A stretch of DNA of 64,000 nt from an uncultured Paracoccaceae bacterium (GCA_947488605.1 CANKZJ010000004.1:186001-250000); one strand, 5' to 3'. Counted from the first letter of the stretch, positions 53,476 through 62,929 are shown. The notes: generated by a model not told the origin, from the letters alone. Numbers and translations: made by a program.

Positions 53476-53685
53476 ATGGAATCATCATCTTTTCTAAGCG
53501 AAGTGGCAGATAACTGGATGCTCCTGGCGATGTTCACCTTGTTTGTTGGTGCGATCCTTTGGGCGTTCCGTCCGGGAAGTCGCGCAGTGCATAAGGAAAC
53601 AGCCAATATCCCTTTCCGTAACGACGATTTCCCTGTCGGTGAAGACGGCAAGGCATCATCCAAGACTGAGGAGCTGCAATCATGA
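53476..53685 (+). CDS. ccoQ: cbb3 oxidase small subunit CcoQ
   Basis: A 69-residue single-helix protein: WMLLAMFTLFVGAILWAFRPGS is the membrane segment, followed by the typical cytosolic tail with a NIPFRNDDF-type motif. CcoQ (FixQ) stabilises the assembled oxidase. GGAGGACTGACA precedes the ATG, and the stop overlaps the ccoP start by four bases. Confidence 0.9.
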   Translation: MESSSFLSEVADNWMLLAMFTLFVGAILWAFRPGSRAVHKETANIPFRNDDFPVGEDGKASSKTEELQS

Positions 53686-54554
53686 GCAGCAATGATCACA
53701 AAGACATTGATGAAGTCACAGGAACTGACACCACAGGTCACGACTGGGACGGGATCAAAGAACTCAACAACCCATTGCCGCGTTGGTGGCTGTGGAGCTT
53801 CTACATCACTATTGTTTGGGGCATCGCCTATACGATCGCATATCCTGCTTGGCCGTTGGTCAGCAGTGCGACCGCGGGTATGCTAGGCTATTCAACACGT
53901 GCCGAAGTTGCCCAAGAGATCGCGCGGTTCGAAGACGCCAATGCCGAGATTTCGGCGCAACTGGCCTCCGCCGATCTGAACACATTGCTTGAGAATGAAA
54001 CTCTGGCGCGCTTTGCTACTTCTGCTGGTGGTGCGGTATTCCGCAACAACTGTTCGCAGTGTCACGGGTCTGGCGCGGCTGGATTCACAGGCTATCCGAA
54101 TTTGCTGGATGATGACTGGCTTTGGGGCGGTGACTTCGAGAATATCGAATACACCATCCGTCACGGAATTCGGAATGAAGAAGACTGGGATGCCCGGTAT
54201 TCTGAAATGACCGCCTATGACGAGATTTTCACCAATGAAGAAGTAGATGCGGCAGTTCACTATGTCCGTCAGATTTCCGGACAAGAGCACGACGCGACTT
54301 TGGCAGAAGCAGGAACCGAGCTGTTCATGGACAACTGTGCAGCGTGTCATGGCGACAACGGGATGGGTAACCGCGATCTAGGTGCACCTAATCTGACAGA
54401 TGCGATCTGGCTCTATGGTGGTGATATGGAAAGCCTCGAAGAGACCGTTCGCTATGCCCGCTTTGGTGTCATGCCGCCTTGGGGGTCGCGTTTGACCGAG
54501 GCCGAAGTGAAGGCCGTGACTGCCTATGTGCACCAATTGGGTGGGGGCGAATAG
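53682..54554 (+). CDS. ccoP: cbb3 oxidase di-haem cytochrome c subunit III
   Basis: A 290-residue protein with an N-terminal cytosolic stretch, a membrane helix (WWLWSFYITIVWGIAYTIAYPAW) and two periplasmic cytochrome c domains. Haem motifs are CSQCH near residue 125 and CAACH near 218, each with a later methionine ligand (for example RFGVMPPWG). It hands electrons from soluble cytochrome c to CcoO and CcoN. The terminator at 54609-54638 ends the operon. Confidence 0.96.
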   Translation: MSSNDHKDIDEVTGTDTTGHDWDGIKELNNPLPRWWLWSFYITIVWGIAYTIAYPAWPLVSSATAGMLGYSTRAEVAQEIARFEDANAEISAQLASADLNTLLENETLARFATSAGGAVFRNNCSQCHGSGAAGFTGYPNLLDDDWLWGGDFENIEYTIRHGIRNEEDWDARYSEMTAYDEIFTNEEVDAAVHYVRQISGQEHDATLAEAGTELFMDNCAACHGDNGMGNRDLGAPNLTDAIWLYGGDMESLEETVRYARFGVMPPWGSRLTEAEVKAVTAYVHQLGGGE

Positions 54555-54608
54555 GCATTACTTGTTCTTAACCGTCTGTTCGCGCATAGGTTTGGAAACA
54601 AGTAAAGG

Positions 54609-54638
54609 AAAAGGCGCTCGCATCTGCGGGCGCCTTTT
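54609..54638 (+). terminator. Intrinsic terminator of ccoNOQP
   Basis: AAAAGGCGCTCGCA and TGCGGGCGCCTTTT pair over 14 bases with one T-G wobble and a two-base loop, followed by a T-rich stretch. Confidence 0.88.
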
Positions 54639-54903
54639 CTCTATTTTGGGTGGACCGGCGTGTTCGTCGTAGTGCTAGAGGTCAGATTCCCGCGCGCTTG
54701 TCGTCGTCATTTCTGGCCAACCTAGTCTCCTGAATTGTAGTGTAAAAGCAATCAAACTCGACTTTGGCAGGATCGTTTCTGTAGAACTTCTGAATTCGAT
54801 GGCTTCTGCGCATAAAGATAAATAGCACAGATCCGTTTTCGAAATTCCAACGTGCGCATGTAGAAAAAAATGCAGTTAATTTGCGTTCAAACTAGCCATT
54901 TCA
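54639..54903. other. AT-richer intergenic stretch, nothing recognised
   Basis: Together with the terminator region, 349 bases separate ccoP from the lrp-type gene. No ORF with a credible ribosome site, tRNA, repeat or operator was found. The assembly genes ccoGHIS that often follow ccoNOQP are absent. Confidence 0.6.
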
Positions 54904-55404
54904 TCAGGCCTGTTGGGCCAGCCGCGCCTCAAGCACATCAAACGGCACACCGGGTTCATCTTTCGCGCCGCGTATAACCAGCGATGTTTTTACGGATGCG
55001 ACGTTCTCAGCGCTCGTCAATTCCTCGGTCAGGAACCTTTGGAATGTGCGCAGATCGGGTGCGACGCATTTAAGGATGAAATCCACCTCACCGTTCAGCA
55101 TGTGGCATTCACGGACCAACGGCCATCCTTTGCAACGCTTCTCGAAAGCGCTTAGGTCTGCCTCGGCCTGGCTGACCAAACCGACCATCGCAAACACCTG
55201 CACTTCGAACCCTAACTCACGGGAATTTACGTCAGCATGATAGCCAAGGATGAACCCTTGTTCCTCAAGTGTGCGCACGCGGCGCAAGCAGGGTGGCGCA
55301 GAGATTCCAACGCGTTTGGCAAGCTCGACATTGGTCATGCGCCCATCAGCTTGAAGCTCGGCCAGAATCATCCGGTCAATTTCGTCTAGTTTCGTCCCTG
55401 GCAT
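54904..55404 (-). CDS. Lrp/AsnC family transcriptional regulator
   Basis: A 166-residue regulator starting MPGTKLDEIDRMILAELQADGRMTNVELAKRVGISAPPCLRRVRTLEEQGFILGY, the classical Lrp helix-turn-helix, then a RAM/ACT-like ligand domain (FEVQVFAMVGL ... LVRECHMLNGEVDFILKCVAPDLRTFQRFLTEEL). The ATG at 55404 after AGGGA is preferred over the longer open frame to 55479. It is divergent from trxB with 164 bases between; an Lrp gene beside trxB is common in this bacterial group. The amino acid sensed is unknown. Confidence 0.92.
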   Translation of the reverse strand: MPGTKLDEIDRMILAELQADGRMTNVELAKRVGISAPPCLRRVRTLEEQGFILGYHADVNSRELGFEVQVFAMVGLVSQAEADLSAFEKRCKGWPLVRECHMLNGEVDFILKCVAPDLRTFQRFLTEELTSAENVASVKTSLVIRGAKDEPGVPFDVLEARLAQQA

Positions 55405-55568
55405 CGGGTGTTCCCTGATATTTTTACAAATACTACGCACATGTGGGCGACGGCGCAACAATATTTCAAGGTGCCGCAAGAAAAGATCGTATGAGAGAAT
55501 GGCTTTGTTGGCCTTTTAAGATGCCGCAGTGACGGTTATATCAAGCGAACATCTGACATGAGGCTGCC

Positions 55569-56537
55569 ATGACCGACACGCGACACATCAAAGTTCTGAT
55601 TATTGGCTCTGGGCCAGCAGGCTACACGGCTGGTGTCTACGCGGCCCGCGCGATGTTAGAGCCAGTATTGATCCAAGGGATCGAGCCGGGTGGCCAATTG
55701 ACCACAACGACCGAGGTTGAAAACTGGCCGGGTGATACCGAAGTGCAGGGTCCTGATTTGATGATCCGCATGGAGGCCCATGCCCGCGCAATGGGTTGCG
55801 AGATCGTCGGTGATATTGTGACAACGCTTGATTTACAAAATCGCCCGTTTACAGCGACTTGCGACAGTGGTGCGGTCTACACTGCAGACGCGATTATCTT
55901 GTGCACAGGCGCACGGGCCAAATGGCTGGGGCTCCCTTCGGAGGAAAAGTTCAAAGGATTCGGCGTCAGTGCATGTGCAACATGTGACGGTTTCTTTTAC
56001 CGGGGCCAAGAGATCGTTGTTGTTGGTGGCGGAAATACCGCCGTGGAAGAAGCGCTGTTCTTGACGAACTTTGCGGCCAAAGTAACCCTGGTGCACAGAC
56101 GTGATGAGCTGCGGGCCGAGAAAATTCTCCAGAACCGTTTGTTCAACCATCCTAAGATTGAAACGCTCTGGTTCCATGAAGTCGAAGAAGTCTACGGCGC
56201 TGATAACCCCTTGGGTGTTGAGGGTGTGCGGGTGAAGCATACCCAAACAGGCGCGTTGACTGAAATTGCTGCAAAGGGCGTCTTTGTCGCCATCGGTCAT
56301 GCACCCGCCACTGAGCTGGTGAAAGACCAGTTGGAAACCCACAATGGTGGCTATGTCAAAGTAACTGCCGGGACGACAAAGACGGAAATTCCGGGCGTGT
56401 TTGCGGCCGGCGACCTGACAGACCATGTGTACCGTCAAGCGGTAACATCTGCCGGGATGGGCTGCATGGCGGCTTTGGATGCGGAAAAATACATTGCCGA
56501 GATGGAAGACGCCGGAGCAGTCGCTGCAGCGGAGTAG
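55569..56537 (+). CDS. trxB: Thioredoxin-disulfide reductase
   Basis: A 322-residue flavoenzyme that reduces thioredoxin with NADPH. The FAD motif is [18 protein letters not shown] at residues 11-28, the redox-active pair C136 and C139 in [10 protein letters not shown], the NADPH motif [19 protein letters not shown] near 155, and the closing FAD contact [33 protein letters not shown] near 275. Length and motif order are typical of low-molecular-weight bacterial TrxB. Confidence 0.96.
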   Translation: MTDTRHIKVLIIGSGPAGYTAGVYAARAMLEPVLIQGIEPGGQLTTTTEVENWPGDTEVQGPDLMIRMEAHARAMGCEIVGDIVTTLDLQNRPFTATCDSGAVYTADAIILCTGARAKWLGLPSEEKFKGFGVSACATCDGFFYRGQEIVVVGGGNTAVEEALFLTNFAAKVTLVHRRDELRAEKILQNRLFNHPKIETLWFHEVEEVYGADNPLGVEGVRVKHTQTGALTEIAAKGVFVAIGHAPATELVKDQLETHNGGYVKVTAGTTKTEIPGVFAAGDLTDHVYRQAVTSAGMGCMAALDAEKYIAEMEDAGAVAAAE

Positions 56538-56751
56538 GTGTTCAGGGCGCGGTATCAAACCCGCCCCGATGTCATTGCGCCAAACACCAATCACGTAGGC
56601 CATTGTTGCGTATTTTCGCGGGATTGAATGCGCTGGTTCTTTGTCAGCCGCCCAAAGAGAACGCTGGACTTATCGCCTTTGTTTGCTGGACAATCCGGTG
56701 GTAGCAAGTTTATGCCTCGCGCAACTGTTATAGGTCGAAATCGAGAAACAA

Positions 56752-58461
56752 ATGTCACCAGACTTGGCCCCGATCCCCGAACTCTACGTATCCTACGAGA
56801 GCGCGCAGAAGATGAAACTGGACGCTGCCGAGCTGACCAGCCATGACCTGACACCACGTCAAATTTGCGATCTGGAACTGCTGATGAATGGCGGGTTCAA
56901 TCCGCTCAAAGGGTTCTTGCCGCAAGTTGATTACGAAAGCGTTGTCGATACCATGCGCCTTGCTGACGGCAGGTTGTGGCCTATACCGGTTACGCTAGAT
57001 GTGTCAGCGAGCTTTGCCGAAACTGTCGAGCTTGGCCAAGATATCGCTCTGCGCGACCTCGAAGGCGTCATCCTTGCTACGATGACAGTCACTGATAAAT
57101 GGGTGCCGAACAAAGCGCATGAAGCAGAGCAAGTTTTCGGCGCTGATGATACTGCCCATCCTGCCGTGAACTATCTGCATAATCAGGCCGGGGAGGTCTA
57201 TCTGGGCGGCCCTGTCATCGGCATTCAGCAACCTGTTCACTATGATTTCCGCGGACGCCGAGATACGCCAAACGAGTTGCGCGCCTATTTCCGCAAATTG
57301 GGCTGGCGCAAAGTGGTCGCCTTCCAAACGCGCAACCCGCTGCACCGCGCGCACCAAGAACTCACTTTTCGTGCAGCCAAAGAAGCGCAAGCGAACCTGT
57401 TACTACATCCCGTCGTGGGCATGACAAAACCCGGGGACATCGATCACTTCACGCGGGTGCGGTGTTACGAGGCGGTTCTGGATCAATATCCGTCTGCCAC
57501 GACGACGATGTCATTGCTGAACCTCGCAATGCGTATGGCCGGACCACGCGAAGCGATGTGGCATGGATTGATCCGCAAAAACCACGGCTGCACGCATTTC
57601 ATTGTTGGCCGTGATCACGCAGGACCGGGGCAAAACCGCCAAGGCGAAGATTTCTATGGGCCTTATGAGGCGCAAGACCTTTTTCGCACGCATCAAGATG
57701 AAATGGGCATCGAGATGGTCGATTTTCAGCACATGGTGTATGTGCAAGATCGGGCACAATACGAACCGGCTAACGAGATTGAGGACAAAGACAAAGTCAC
57801 TGTCCTCAATATCTCGGGTACTGAGTTAAGACGTCGTTTGTCCGAAGGCCTCGAAATCCCCGAGTGGTTCTCTTTTCCAGCGGTGGTTGCGGAACTGCGA
57901 AAGACACGTCCACCGCGTGCCGAGCAAGGGTTCACCGTGTTCTTCACGGGTTATTCAGGTTCAGGAAAATCTACGGTCGCCAATGCCTTGATGGTCAAGC
58001 TGATGGAAATGGGCGGTCGACCGGTTACGTTGCTGGACGGCGATATTGTCCGCAAGAACCTGTCTTCAGAGCTTGGCTTTAGTAAAGAGCATCGCGATCT
58101 CAATATCCGTCGTATTGGTTATGTCGCTTCTGAAATTACCAAGAACGGGGGCATCGCGATTTGTGCACCAATCGCCCCATATGCCCTGACGCGCCAAGCG
58201 GTGCGTGAAGAGATTGAGCAATTTGGCGCATTTGTTGAGGTGCATGTCGCGACCTCTATCGAGGAATGCGAACGCCGTGATCGCAAGGGGCTTTATAAGC
58301 TCGCCCGCGCAGGGAAGATTAAGGAATTCACCGGGATATCAGATCCCTATGATATTCCTGAACAACCGGAAGTGCGCCTAGAGACTGAAAGTATTCCTGT
58401 TGATAACTGCGCCCATCAAGTCCTGTTGAAACTTGAAAGCCTCGGTTTGATAAAGGCGTAA
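56752..58461 (+). CDS. Bifunctional sulfate adenylyltransferase / APS kinase
   Basis: A 569-residue fusion that turns sulfate and ATP into APS and then PAPS. The N-terminal ATP sulfurylase (residues 1-390) shows the HxxH region QTRNPLHRAHQELTFRAA and IVGRDHAGPGQ. The C-terminal APS kinase shows the P-loop TGYSGSGKST near 397-406, followed by LLDGDIVRKNLSSELGFSKEHRD. This Sat-CysC order is found in several alphaproteobacteria in place of CysDN. No other sulfur genes adjoin. About 210 bases with no recognised element separate it from trxB. Confidence 0.95.
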   Translation: MSPDLAPIPELYVSYESAQKMKLDAAELTSHDLTPRQICDLELLMNGGFNPLKGFLPQVDYESVVDTMRLADGRLWPIPVTLDVSASFAETVELGQDIALRDLEGVILATMTVTDKWVPNKAHEAEQVFGADDTAHPAVNYLHNQAGEVYLGGPVIGIQQPVHYDFRGRRDTPNELRAYFRKLGWRKVVAFQTRNPLHRAHQELTFRAAKEAQANLLLHPVVGMTKPGDIDHFTRVRCYEAVLDQYPSATTTMSLLNLAMRMAGPREAMWHGLIRKNHGCTHFIVGRDHAGPGQNRQGEDFYGPYEAQDLFRTHQDEMGIEMVDFQHMVYVQDRAQYEPANEIEDKDKVTVLNISGTELRRRLSEGLEIPEWFSFPAVVAELRKTRPPRAEQGFTVFFTGYSGSGKSTVANALMVKLMEMGGRPVTLLDGDIVRKNLSSELGFSKEHRDLNIRRIGYVASEITKNGGIAICAPIAPYALTRQAVREEIEQFGAFVEVHVATSIEECERRDRKGLYKLARAGKIKEFTGISDPYDIPEQPEVRLETESIPVDNCAHQVLLKLESLGLIKA

Positions 58462-58483
58462 GGTGGACCAAGATCCACCTTAC
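58458..58483. terminator. Hairpin between converging sat-cysC and DUF1150 genes
   Basis: GTAAGGTGGA and TCCACCTTAC are perfect 10-bp arms around a six-base loop; the left arm contains the sat-cysC stop codon. No clear U-run, so termination strength is uncertain. Confidence 0.6.
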
Positions 58484-58488
58484 CGAAA

Positions 58489-58713
58489 TCAATGAAGCGT
58501 CACTGGATTCATCTGGTTTTGCCGTGCCAGATCGAAAGCCAACTCGCGGTTGGCCACTAACGCCAATTGCTCGCCCGCTGCATTATGAACGGCAAAGACG
58601 TTTTCCAGATCCCCGACTTTGCTTTGCATGTCGGCTGGAAGATCCTGCACTGAAATAGGTTTCACATAGACAATGTTCTGTCCAATGGTGGCGAGGTCAA
58701 ATTTCGTATCCAT
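58489..58713 (-). CDS. DUF1150 family protein
   Basis: A 74-residue protein (DLATIGQNIVYVKPISVQDLP, then AVHNAAGEQLALVANRELAFDLARQN), the DUF1150 pattern restricted mainly to alphaproteobacteria and of unknown function. It follows hsp20 by three bases on the same strand, so it is part of the heat-shock transcript and may work with the small heat-shock protein. Confidence 0.88.
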   Translation of the reverse strand: MDTKFDLATIGQNIVYVKPISVQDLPADMQSKVGDLENVFAVHNAAGEQLALVANRELAFDLARQNQMNPVTLH

Positions 58714-58716
58714 GTG

Positions 58717-59130
58717 CTACCCTTTCTTGATGTTGATCGTCTGAATGATCCGCTCAGGTTCGGCCCGGGACAGATCAACATGCAGCAGACCGTTTTCCAT
58801 AATGGCCTCTCCGACATCAACGCCGTCTGCCAGAACGAACGAGCGCTGAAATTGCCGCGCGGCGATACCGCGGTGCAGGAAGATGCGCCCTTCACTGTCA
58901 TCGGACTGTCGCCCTCGGATCACCAAGGAATTGTCTTCGACCGTGATCGCAAGATCGTCTTCGGCGAAACCGGCAACCGCCAGCGTGATCCGGTAAGACT
59001 GGTCCGAGGTTTGTTCGATGTTGTACGGTGGATAGCCGTCATTTCCGCTTTTTGCGGTGCGTTCGACCAGCCGTTCCAGCTGTTCAAATCCAAGCAGGAA
59101 CGGATGCGTTCCCAAAGCCAATTTTGTCAT
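58717..59130 (-). CDS. Small heat-shock protein, Hsp20/IbpA type
   Basis: A 137-residue chaperone that holds unfolding proteins. The alpha-crystallin domain spans roughly residues 38-125 (NIEQTSDQSYRITLAVAGFAEDDLAITVEDNSLVIRGRQ ... FLHRGIAARQFQRSFVLADGVDV), with the conserved A-x-x-x-n-G-L element as MENGLLHVDLSR. The C-terminal IxI anchor is present as INI in TINIKKG. A sigma-32-type promoter at 59195-59223 stands before it. IbpA-like relatives carry an N-terminal FxxFxRL motif; here GFEQLERL occupies that place. Confidence 0.94.
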   Translation of the reverse strand: MTKLALGTHPFLLGFEQLERLVERTAKSGNDGYPPYNIEQTSDQSYRITLAVAGFAEDDLAITVEDNSLVIRGRQSDDSEGRIFLHRGIAARQFQRSFVLADGVDVGEAIMENGLLHVDLSRAEPERIIQTINIKKG

Positions 59131-59194
59131 AAGACATGCCCTTTTGCTAAGCGACTGTCAGAAGTTGGCCCCGTTATGGCGACCATTGCTAAAA

Positions 59195-59223
59195 ATATGG
59201 GGGTCAGAGGTGCTTTGATCAAG
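59195..59223 (-). promoter_or_regulatory. Sigma-32 (RpoH) promoter of hsp20-DUF1150
   Basis: On the minus strand, CTTGATC (59217-59223) and CCCCATAT (59195-59202) lie 14 bases apart, matching the RpoH consensus CTTGAAA-N13-15-CCCCATNT with two mismatches in the -35 element. Transcription would begin near 59187, about 57 bases before the hsp20 ATG. Confidence 0.75.
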
Positions 59224-59295
59224 AGGAAGTGTTAGGTTCTTCACGGCTAAGATATTAACATTAAACTTCCTGCATCTGAATCGAGTCTGGCATTT

Positions 59296-59514
59296 ATGAA
59301 TACCTCCGCGAAAATGGAAGAAGGCGAGGTCCTGCGGGTCAAGCTTGAAGTCTTGCGATACGAGCATCGTGACTTGGACGCAGCGATTGACGCGCTTCAT
59401 GCGCGTGGGTCGGCCGATATGCTGACGCTCAAACGCCTCAAGAAGCAAAAGCTGGCGCTGAAAGATAAAATCACCCAACTTCAGGACCGCATTCTGCCCG
59501 ATATTATTGCCTGA
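59296..59514 (+). CDS. DUF465 (YdcH-like) family protein
   Basis: A 72-residue, largely helical protein. LEVLRYEHRDLDAAIDALHARGSADMLTLKRLKKQKLALKDKITQLQDRILPDI is the DUF465 pattern, with HRDLDAAI and the LKRLKKQKLxLKD motif. The family is small, basic and of unknown function. It is divergent from hsp20 and followed 64 bases later by purE. Confidence 0.9.
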   Translation: MNTSAKMEEGEVLRVKLEVLRYEHRDLDAAIDALHARGSADMLTLKRLKKQKLALKDKITQLQDRILPDIIA

Positions 59515-59577
59515 TGCATTGCCGCGCGGCCTTGTGTGGCTATAGTGCCGCTTCATTCTTTTGTGCGAGATCATGAC

Positions 59578-60066
59578 ATGACCAAACCCCTTGTCGGCAT
59601 CATTATGGGTAGCCAATCCGACTGGCCCACAATGAAGGAGGCCGCTGACGTGCTGGATGAACTTGGCGTGTCTTACGAGACCAAGATCGTTTCAGCGCAC
59701 AGAACACCTGATCGCTTATGGGATTATGGCAAAACAGCCGTAGATCGTGGTTTGCAAGTCATCATTGCGGGCGCAGGGGGTGCAGCACATTTGCCAGGAA
59801 TGATGGCATCCAAGACCCGTGTGCCAGTCATCGGTATTCCGGTGCAGACCAATGCGCTTTCCGGGGTGGATAGCCTATATTCTATTCTGCAAATGCCGCG
59901 CGGCTATCCTGTCGCTACAATGGCGATTGGTGCGGCTGGGGCCAAGAATGGCGGCCTTATGACGGCTGGAATTCTTGCAATGCACGATCCTGAACTTGCG
60001 AAGCGCCTTGATGCATGGCGTGCAGCCCTCAGTGCGTCGATCCCGGACGAACCTGTCGATGACTAA
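59578..60066 (+). CDS. purE: N5-carboxyaminoimidazole ribonucleotide mutase
   Basis: A 162-residue enzyme of purine synthesis that converts N5-CAIR to [19 protein letters not shown] holds the substrate loop, [14 protein letters not shown] the catalytic histidine, and [19 protein letters not shown] the nucleotide-binding loop. The ATG at 59578 is preferred over an open frame from 59536. It overlaps purK by eight bases, so the two are co-translated and cover successive steps. Confidence 0.96.
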   Translation: MTKPLVGIIMGSQSDWPTMKEAADVLDELGVSYETKIVSAHRTPDRLWDYGKTAVDRGLQVIIAGAGGAAHLPGMMASKTRVPVIGIPVQTNALSGVDSLYSILQMPRGYPVATMAIGAAGAKNGGLMTAGILAMHDPELAKRLDAWRAALSASIPDEPVDD

Positions 60067-61132
60067 CCCGCTTCCCGTCGGGGCTACGATTGGTATTTTG
60101 GGCGGTGGTCAGCTTGGTCGGATGCTGGCAGTCGCGGCTGCGCGTTTGGGCCTGAAAACGCATATCTTTGAACCCGGTGCAAACCCACCTGCAGGTGATG
60201 TCGCCGCGGCTGTGACGACTGCCGCCTATGATGACGCGCAAGCGCTGACCACCTTTGGAAACGCCGTCGATGTCATCACATACGAGTTCGAAAACATCCC
60301 CACCAGTGCACTAGATCTGTTGGAGAAGCTGGCACCTATCCATCCTGGCCGCCAAGCATTGGCAACCAGTCAGGATCGCTTGATTGAGAAGGCGTTCTTG
60401 CAAGACCTCGGTTTGCAAACTGCACCCTTTGCCGATGTCGCGAATGCGCAGGACATGTCGGCTGCTATGACTAAGATCGGCGCGCCCGCAATATTGAAGA
60501 CACGCCGCCTTGGCTATGATGGCAAAGGACAGGCGCGTGTCATGTCAGCGGACGACGCAGATCAAGCGCTTAGCGATATGGCGGGAGCGCCTGCTATATT
60601 GGAAGGGTTCGTGAATTTCAGTCACGAAGTTTCTGTCATTGGCGCGCGCAGCCCCGATGGCGCCGTCGCATGCTATGATCCCGGCGAGAACGTCCACGTG
60701 GACGGTATCTTAAGCACGACAACTGTGCCTGCAAAGTTGACATCTGGTCAGCGGACCGATGCCGTACTGATCGCGGCGCGTATCCTCAATGCCTTGGACT
60801 ATGTCGGCGTCATGGGGGTTGAGCTTTTTGTGACACCTCGGGGCTTGATCGTGAACGAGATTGCCCCGCGTGTGCATAATTCAGGGCATTGGACACAAAA
60901 CGGCTGCGCGATCTGCCAGTTTGAACAACATATCCGTGCTGTCGCAGGTTGGCCTTTGGGTGATGGCTCACGTCATTCCGATGTGGTGATGGAAAACCTT
61001 ATCGGCGAAGACATGGCGCGTGTTCCTGACTTGGCGAAGACCGATGCGGCCATCCATCTTTACGGCAAAGCCGAGGTCAAAGCAGGCCGCAAGATGGGTC
61101 ACGTTAACCGCGTTGTGAGATCGAACACTTAA
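60059..61132 (+). CDS. purK: N5-carboxyaminoimidazole ribonucleotide synthase
   Basis: A 357-residue ATP-grasp enzyme that makes N5-CAIR from AIR, ATP and bicarbonate. [20 protein letters not shown] is the N-terminal Rossmann region; [17 protein letters not shown] is the ATP-binding strand; [45 protein letters not shown] close the active site with metal ligands. The ATG at 60059 lies inside the end of purE. Ends eight bases before the converging lipase-like gene. Confidence 0.96.
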   Translation: MTNPLPVGATIGILGGGQLGRMLAVAAARLGLKTHIFEPGANPPAGDVAAAVTTAAYDDAQALTTFGNAVDVITYEFENIPTSALDLLEKLAPIHPGRQALATSQDRLIEKAFLQDLGLQTAPFADVANAQDMSAAMTKIGAPAILKTRRLGYDGKGQARVMSADDADQALSDMAGAPAILEGFVNFSHEVSVIGARSPDGAVACYDPGENVHVDGILSTTTVPAKLTSGQRTDAVLIAARILNALDYVGVMGVELFVTPRGLIVNEIAPRVHNSGHWTQNGCAICQFEQHIRAVAGWPLGDGSRHSDVVMENLIGEDMARVPDLAKTDAAIHLYGKAEVKAGRKMGHVNRVVRSNT

Positions 61133-61141
61133 ACGACCAGT

Positions 61142-61867
61142 TTAGTCCGTACCGAAGATGATACCCGTAAGGCTCAGGCTGCGGTCGAAAAGTCCTTTTT
61201 CCAGAAAGACGAGCACCTCTTCAATAACTAAGGGGTTGTTCATCATAAATGTATGGGTGACCGGCAAAACCAGTTGATCTTTCATCTCGGCAAGCGCTGT
61301 TGACGCGACCGAGACTTTGCCGTCGTCTGGTCCATCGATCAGTGCCGAATAAACCGGATTGAGGGTACGATTGCCCGCGATGATCCCGATTTCATAGGGT
61401 AGCAATTCAATTGAGTTGGGAAGGCTGTCTTCATCCGTTCCCAATTGAAGTCCGGCAGGACCGTTCACCCACTGAAACGGCTCAAAGTCGCCGAAAATAT
61501 CAACAAGTTCCGAGCCGCCATTGGGTGGGCCTAACATCACAACACGCCCCATCTTTTCGGGGCGGTTGTTGGCAAGCCATGCGCGGGCAAGGATACCGCC
61601 CATAGAATGCGTCACAAAATGCACCGTGGTGTCGCCGCAAGCTGCGACATCTTCAGAGAGGTGTTCGTCGACAAGCGTTTGGATGTCCGCAGTTGTGGAA
61701 GGATAACCGCGGTTTACAACCTTGTAGCCTTGATCTTCGAGCGCGAGCTGCATTGGTGTGAGTGAAATCTCGGTTCGCGCAAGACCGTGTAAAAGCACGA
61801 CACAGTCCTGTGCCGCAGCTGTGCCAGCCGTGAAAATACCAAAAAGTGTCGCCCAGAGAAGTTTCAT
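61142..61867 (-). CDS. Secreted alpha/beta hydrolase, lipase-like
   Basis: A 241-residue protein with signal peptide [35 protein letters not shown] provides the HG oxyanion motif, and [14 protein letters not shown] the nucleophile elbow; the usual first glycine of GxSxG is threonine here. An aspartate in [11 protein letters not shown] and a histidine in [10 protein letters not shown] could complete the triad. Members of this group act on lipids or esters in the periplasm; substrate unknown. Confidence 0.85.
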   Translation of the reverse strand: MKLLWATLFGIFTAGTAAAQDCVVLLHGLARTEISLTPMQLALEDQGYKVVNRGYPSTTADIQTLVDEHLSEDVAACGDTTVHFVTHSMGGILARAWLANNRPEKMGRVVMLGPPNGGSELVDIFGDFEPFQWVNGPAGLQLGTDEDSLPNSIELLPYEIGIIAGNRTLNPVYSALIDGPDDGKVSVASTALAEMKDQLVLPVTHTFMMNNPLVIEEVLVFLEKGLFDRSLSLTGIIFGTD

Positions 61868-61919
61868 AGACTTAAAGTAGCATCTCGCAGCGCCTACAAA
61901 ACCCCCTCGGACAAGAAAC

Positions 61920-62756
61920 CTAGCGTCGCGCTGTTAACGATACCGCGATCCCGCCTAGAACAAGTGTTCCCGCGATAAGCAGACGCAGCGTCAAAGGTTC
62001 GCTCAGAAAGACTACTCCGGCGATGACCGCGATCACCGGTACGCTGAGTTGTGCAATGCCAGCGACCGTTGTCGGCAGGGATGGCAATGCGCGATACCAC
62101 ATCGCGTAGCCAACCCCTGACGTAAGCGCGCCCGCAATGACCGCCGTGATGATCCCGGGGAGGGGCATAGGGCTGTGACCGACCCAAAGCATCGCGGCGG
62201 CGACCAACGGCAGGCACAGTAGAAAGTTGCTGGCTGTCGCACCAAGCGGGTCCGCCTCGGCCCGACCAAGAAGCGTATAAGCGGCCCAGCTTGCGCCCGC
62301 GATGGTCATGGCAAGGGCCCCGCTGAATGGGACGGGGGTCTCACCGCTGGGCCAAAGCAAAACACCAAGCCCTGTCAATGCGATGGCTGCGCCGAGCCAG
62401 CGCAAAAAGGGAATTGTTCCCCCCTCGATCACCGCCCATGTAAAGACAACGATCTGCAAGACACCAAAAAGGATGAGCGCGCCCAGACCCGCATCCAGCG
62501 TAATATAGGCCAGTGAAAACCCAACCATGTAGATGGCCAATGCCGTGGCCCCGTATAGGCGGCTCATTGTGAAGACGGCCGGACGCGGCGCGTTTCGCAA
62601 GGCGACCAATATCCACAACATCACAGCACCAGCGCCGGTGCGGACAGTTGCAAAATCCATCGGGTCCATACCTTGGATCGCAACGCCAATCCTGTTTAGC
62701 ACAGAGTTGGCGGCGAAGGCGCACATCGTTATTGCGACGAGAACGAAGAGCCTCAT
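61920..62756 (-). CDS. EamA/DMT family transporter
   Basis: A 278-residue inner-membrane protein with ten hydrophobic segments, two EamA domains of about five each (first half ends near residue 130, second starts [22 protein letters not shown]). Family members export amino acids or other metabolites. The start has no purine-rich ribosome site; the preceding bases are TTTCCTTAA. A 28-codon ORF with a strong site ends 18 bases upstream, so translation may be coupled to it. Confidence 0.88.
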   Translation of the reverse strand: MRLFVLVAITMCAFAANSVLNRIGVAIQGMDPMDFATVRTGAGAVMLWILVALRNAPRPAVFTMSRLYGATALAIYMVGFSLAYITLDAGLGALILFGVLQIVVFTWAVIEGGTIPFLRWLGAAIALTGLGVLLWPSGETPVPFSGALAMTIAGASWAAYTLLGRAEADPLGATASNFLLCLPLVAAAMLWVGHSPMPLPGIITAVIAGALTSGVGYAMWYRALPSLPTTVAGIAQLSVPVIAVIAGVVFLSEPLTLRLLIAGTLVLGGIAVSLTARR

Positions 62757-62774
62757 TTAAGGAAATTCAACGGC

Positions 62775-62861
62775 TTAACCACGTGCGCCAGCATCAAAGA
62801 TCAGGGCTGTCGGGTCGTCGCTGCCGATGCGGCAAAGTGTTATGACATCGGTGCATTCCAT
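62775..62861 (-). CDS. Candidate 28-codon small ORF before the EamA gene
   Basis: ATG at 62861 to TAA at 62775 encodes MECTDVITLCRIGSDDPTAL followed by IFDAGARG. AGGAGA (62869-62874) lies seven bases before the ATG, one of the best ribosome sites in the window. The product is too short to judge by family; I do not recognise it. It could be a small protein, a leader peptide, or a device that couples translation of the EamA gene. Another ATG at 62865 (MHGMHRC...) in a different frame shares the same site and ends after 24 codons. Confidence 0.5.
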   Translation of the reverse strand: MECTDVITLCRIGSDDPTALIFDAGARG

Positions 62862-62868
62862 GCATCTA

Positions 62869-62874
62869 TCTCCT
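62869..62874 (-). promoter_or_regulatory. Strong ribosome binding site of the small ORF
   Basis: AGGAGA on the minus strand, seven bases before the small-ORF ATG at 62861. It decides that this stretch is translated even though the annotated EamA start lacks such a site. Confidence 0.6.
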
Positions 62875-62909
62875 GATTTGCAAGGTTGAGTTGATACTGG
62901 TTAGGTAAG

Positions 62910-62929
62910 AATGGGAAGGTCTTCCCATT
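62910..62929. terminator. Hairpin between lysE remnant and the small ORF
   Basis: AATGGGAA-GGTC-TTCCCATT: perfect 8-bp arms and a four-base loop, 15 bases after the lysE stop on the minus strand. T-run weak, so termination is probable but not certain. Confidence 0.5.

Noticed and set aside
56538..56751. SAM or sulfur-related riboswitch before sat-cysC
   Set aside because: No matching conserved blocks; only a weak GC hairpin after trxB without a U-run.
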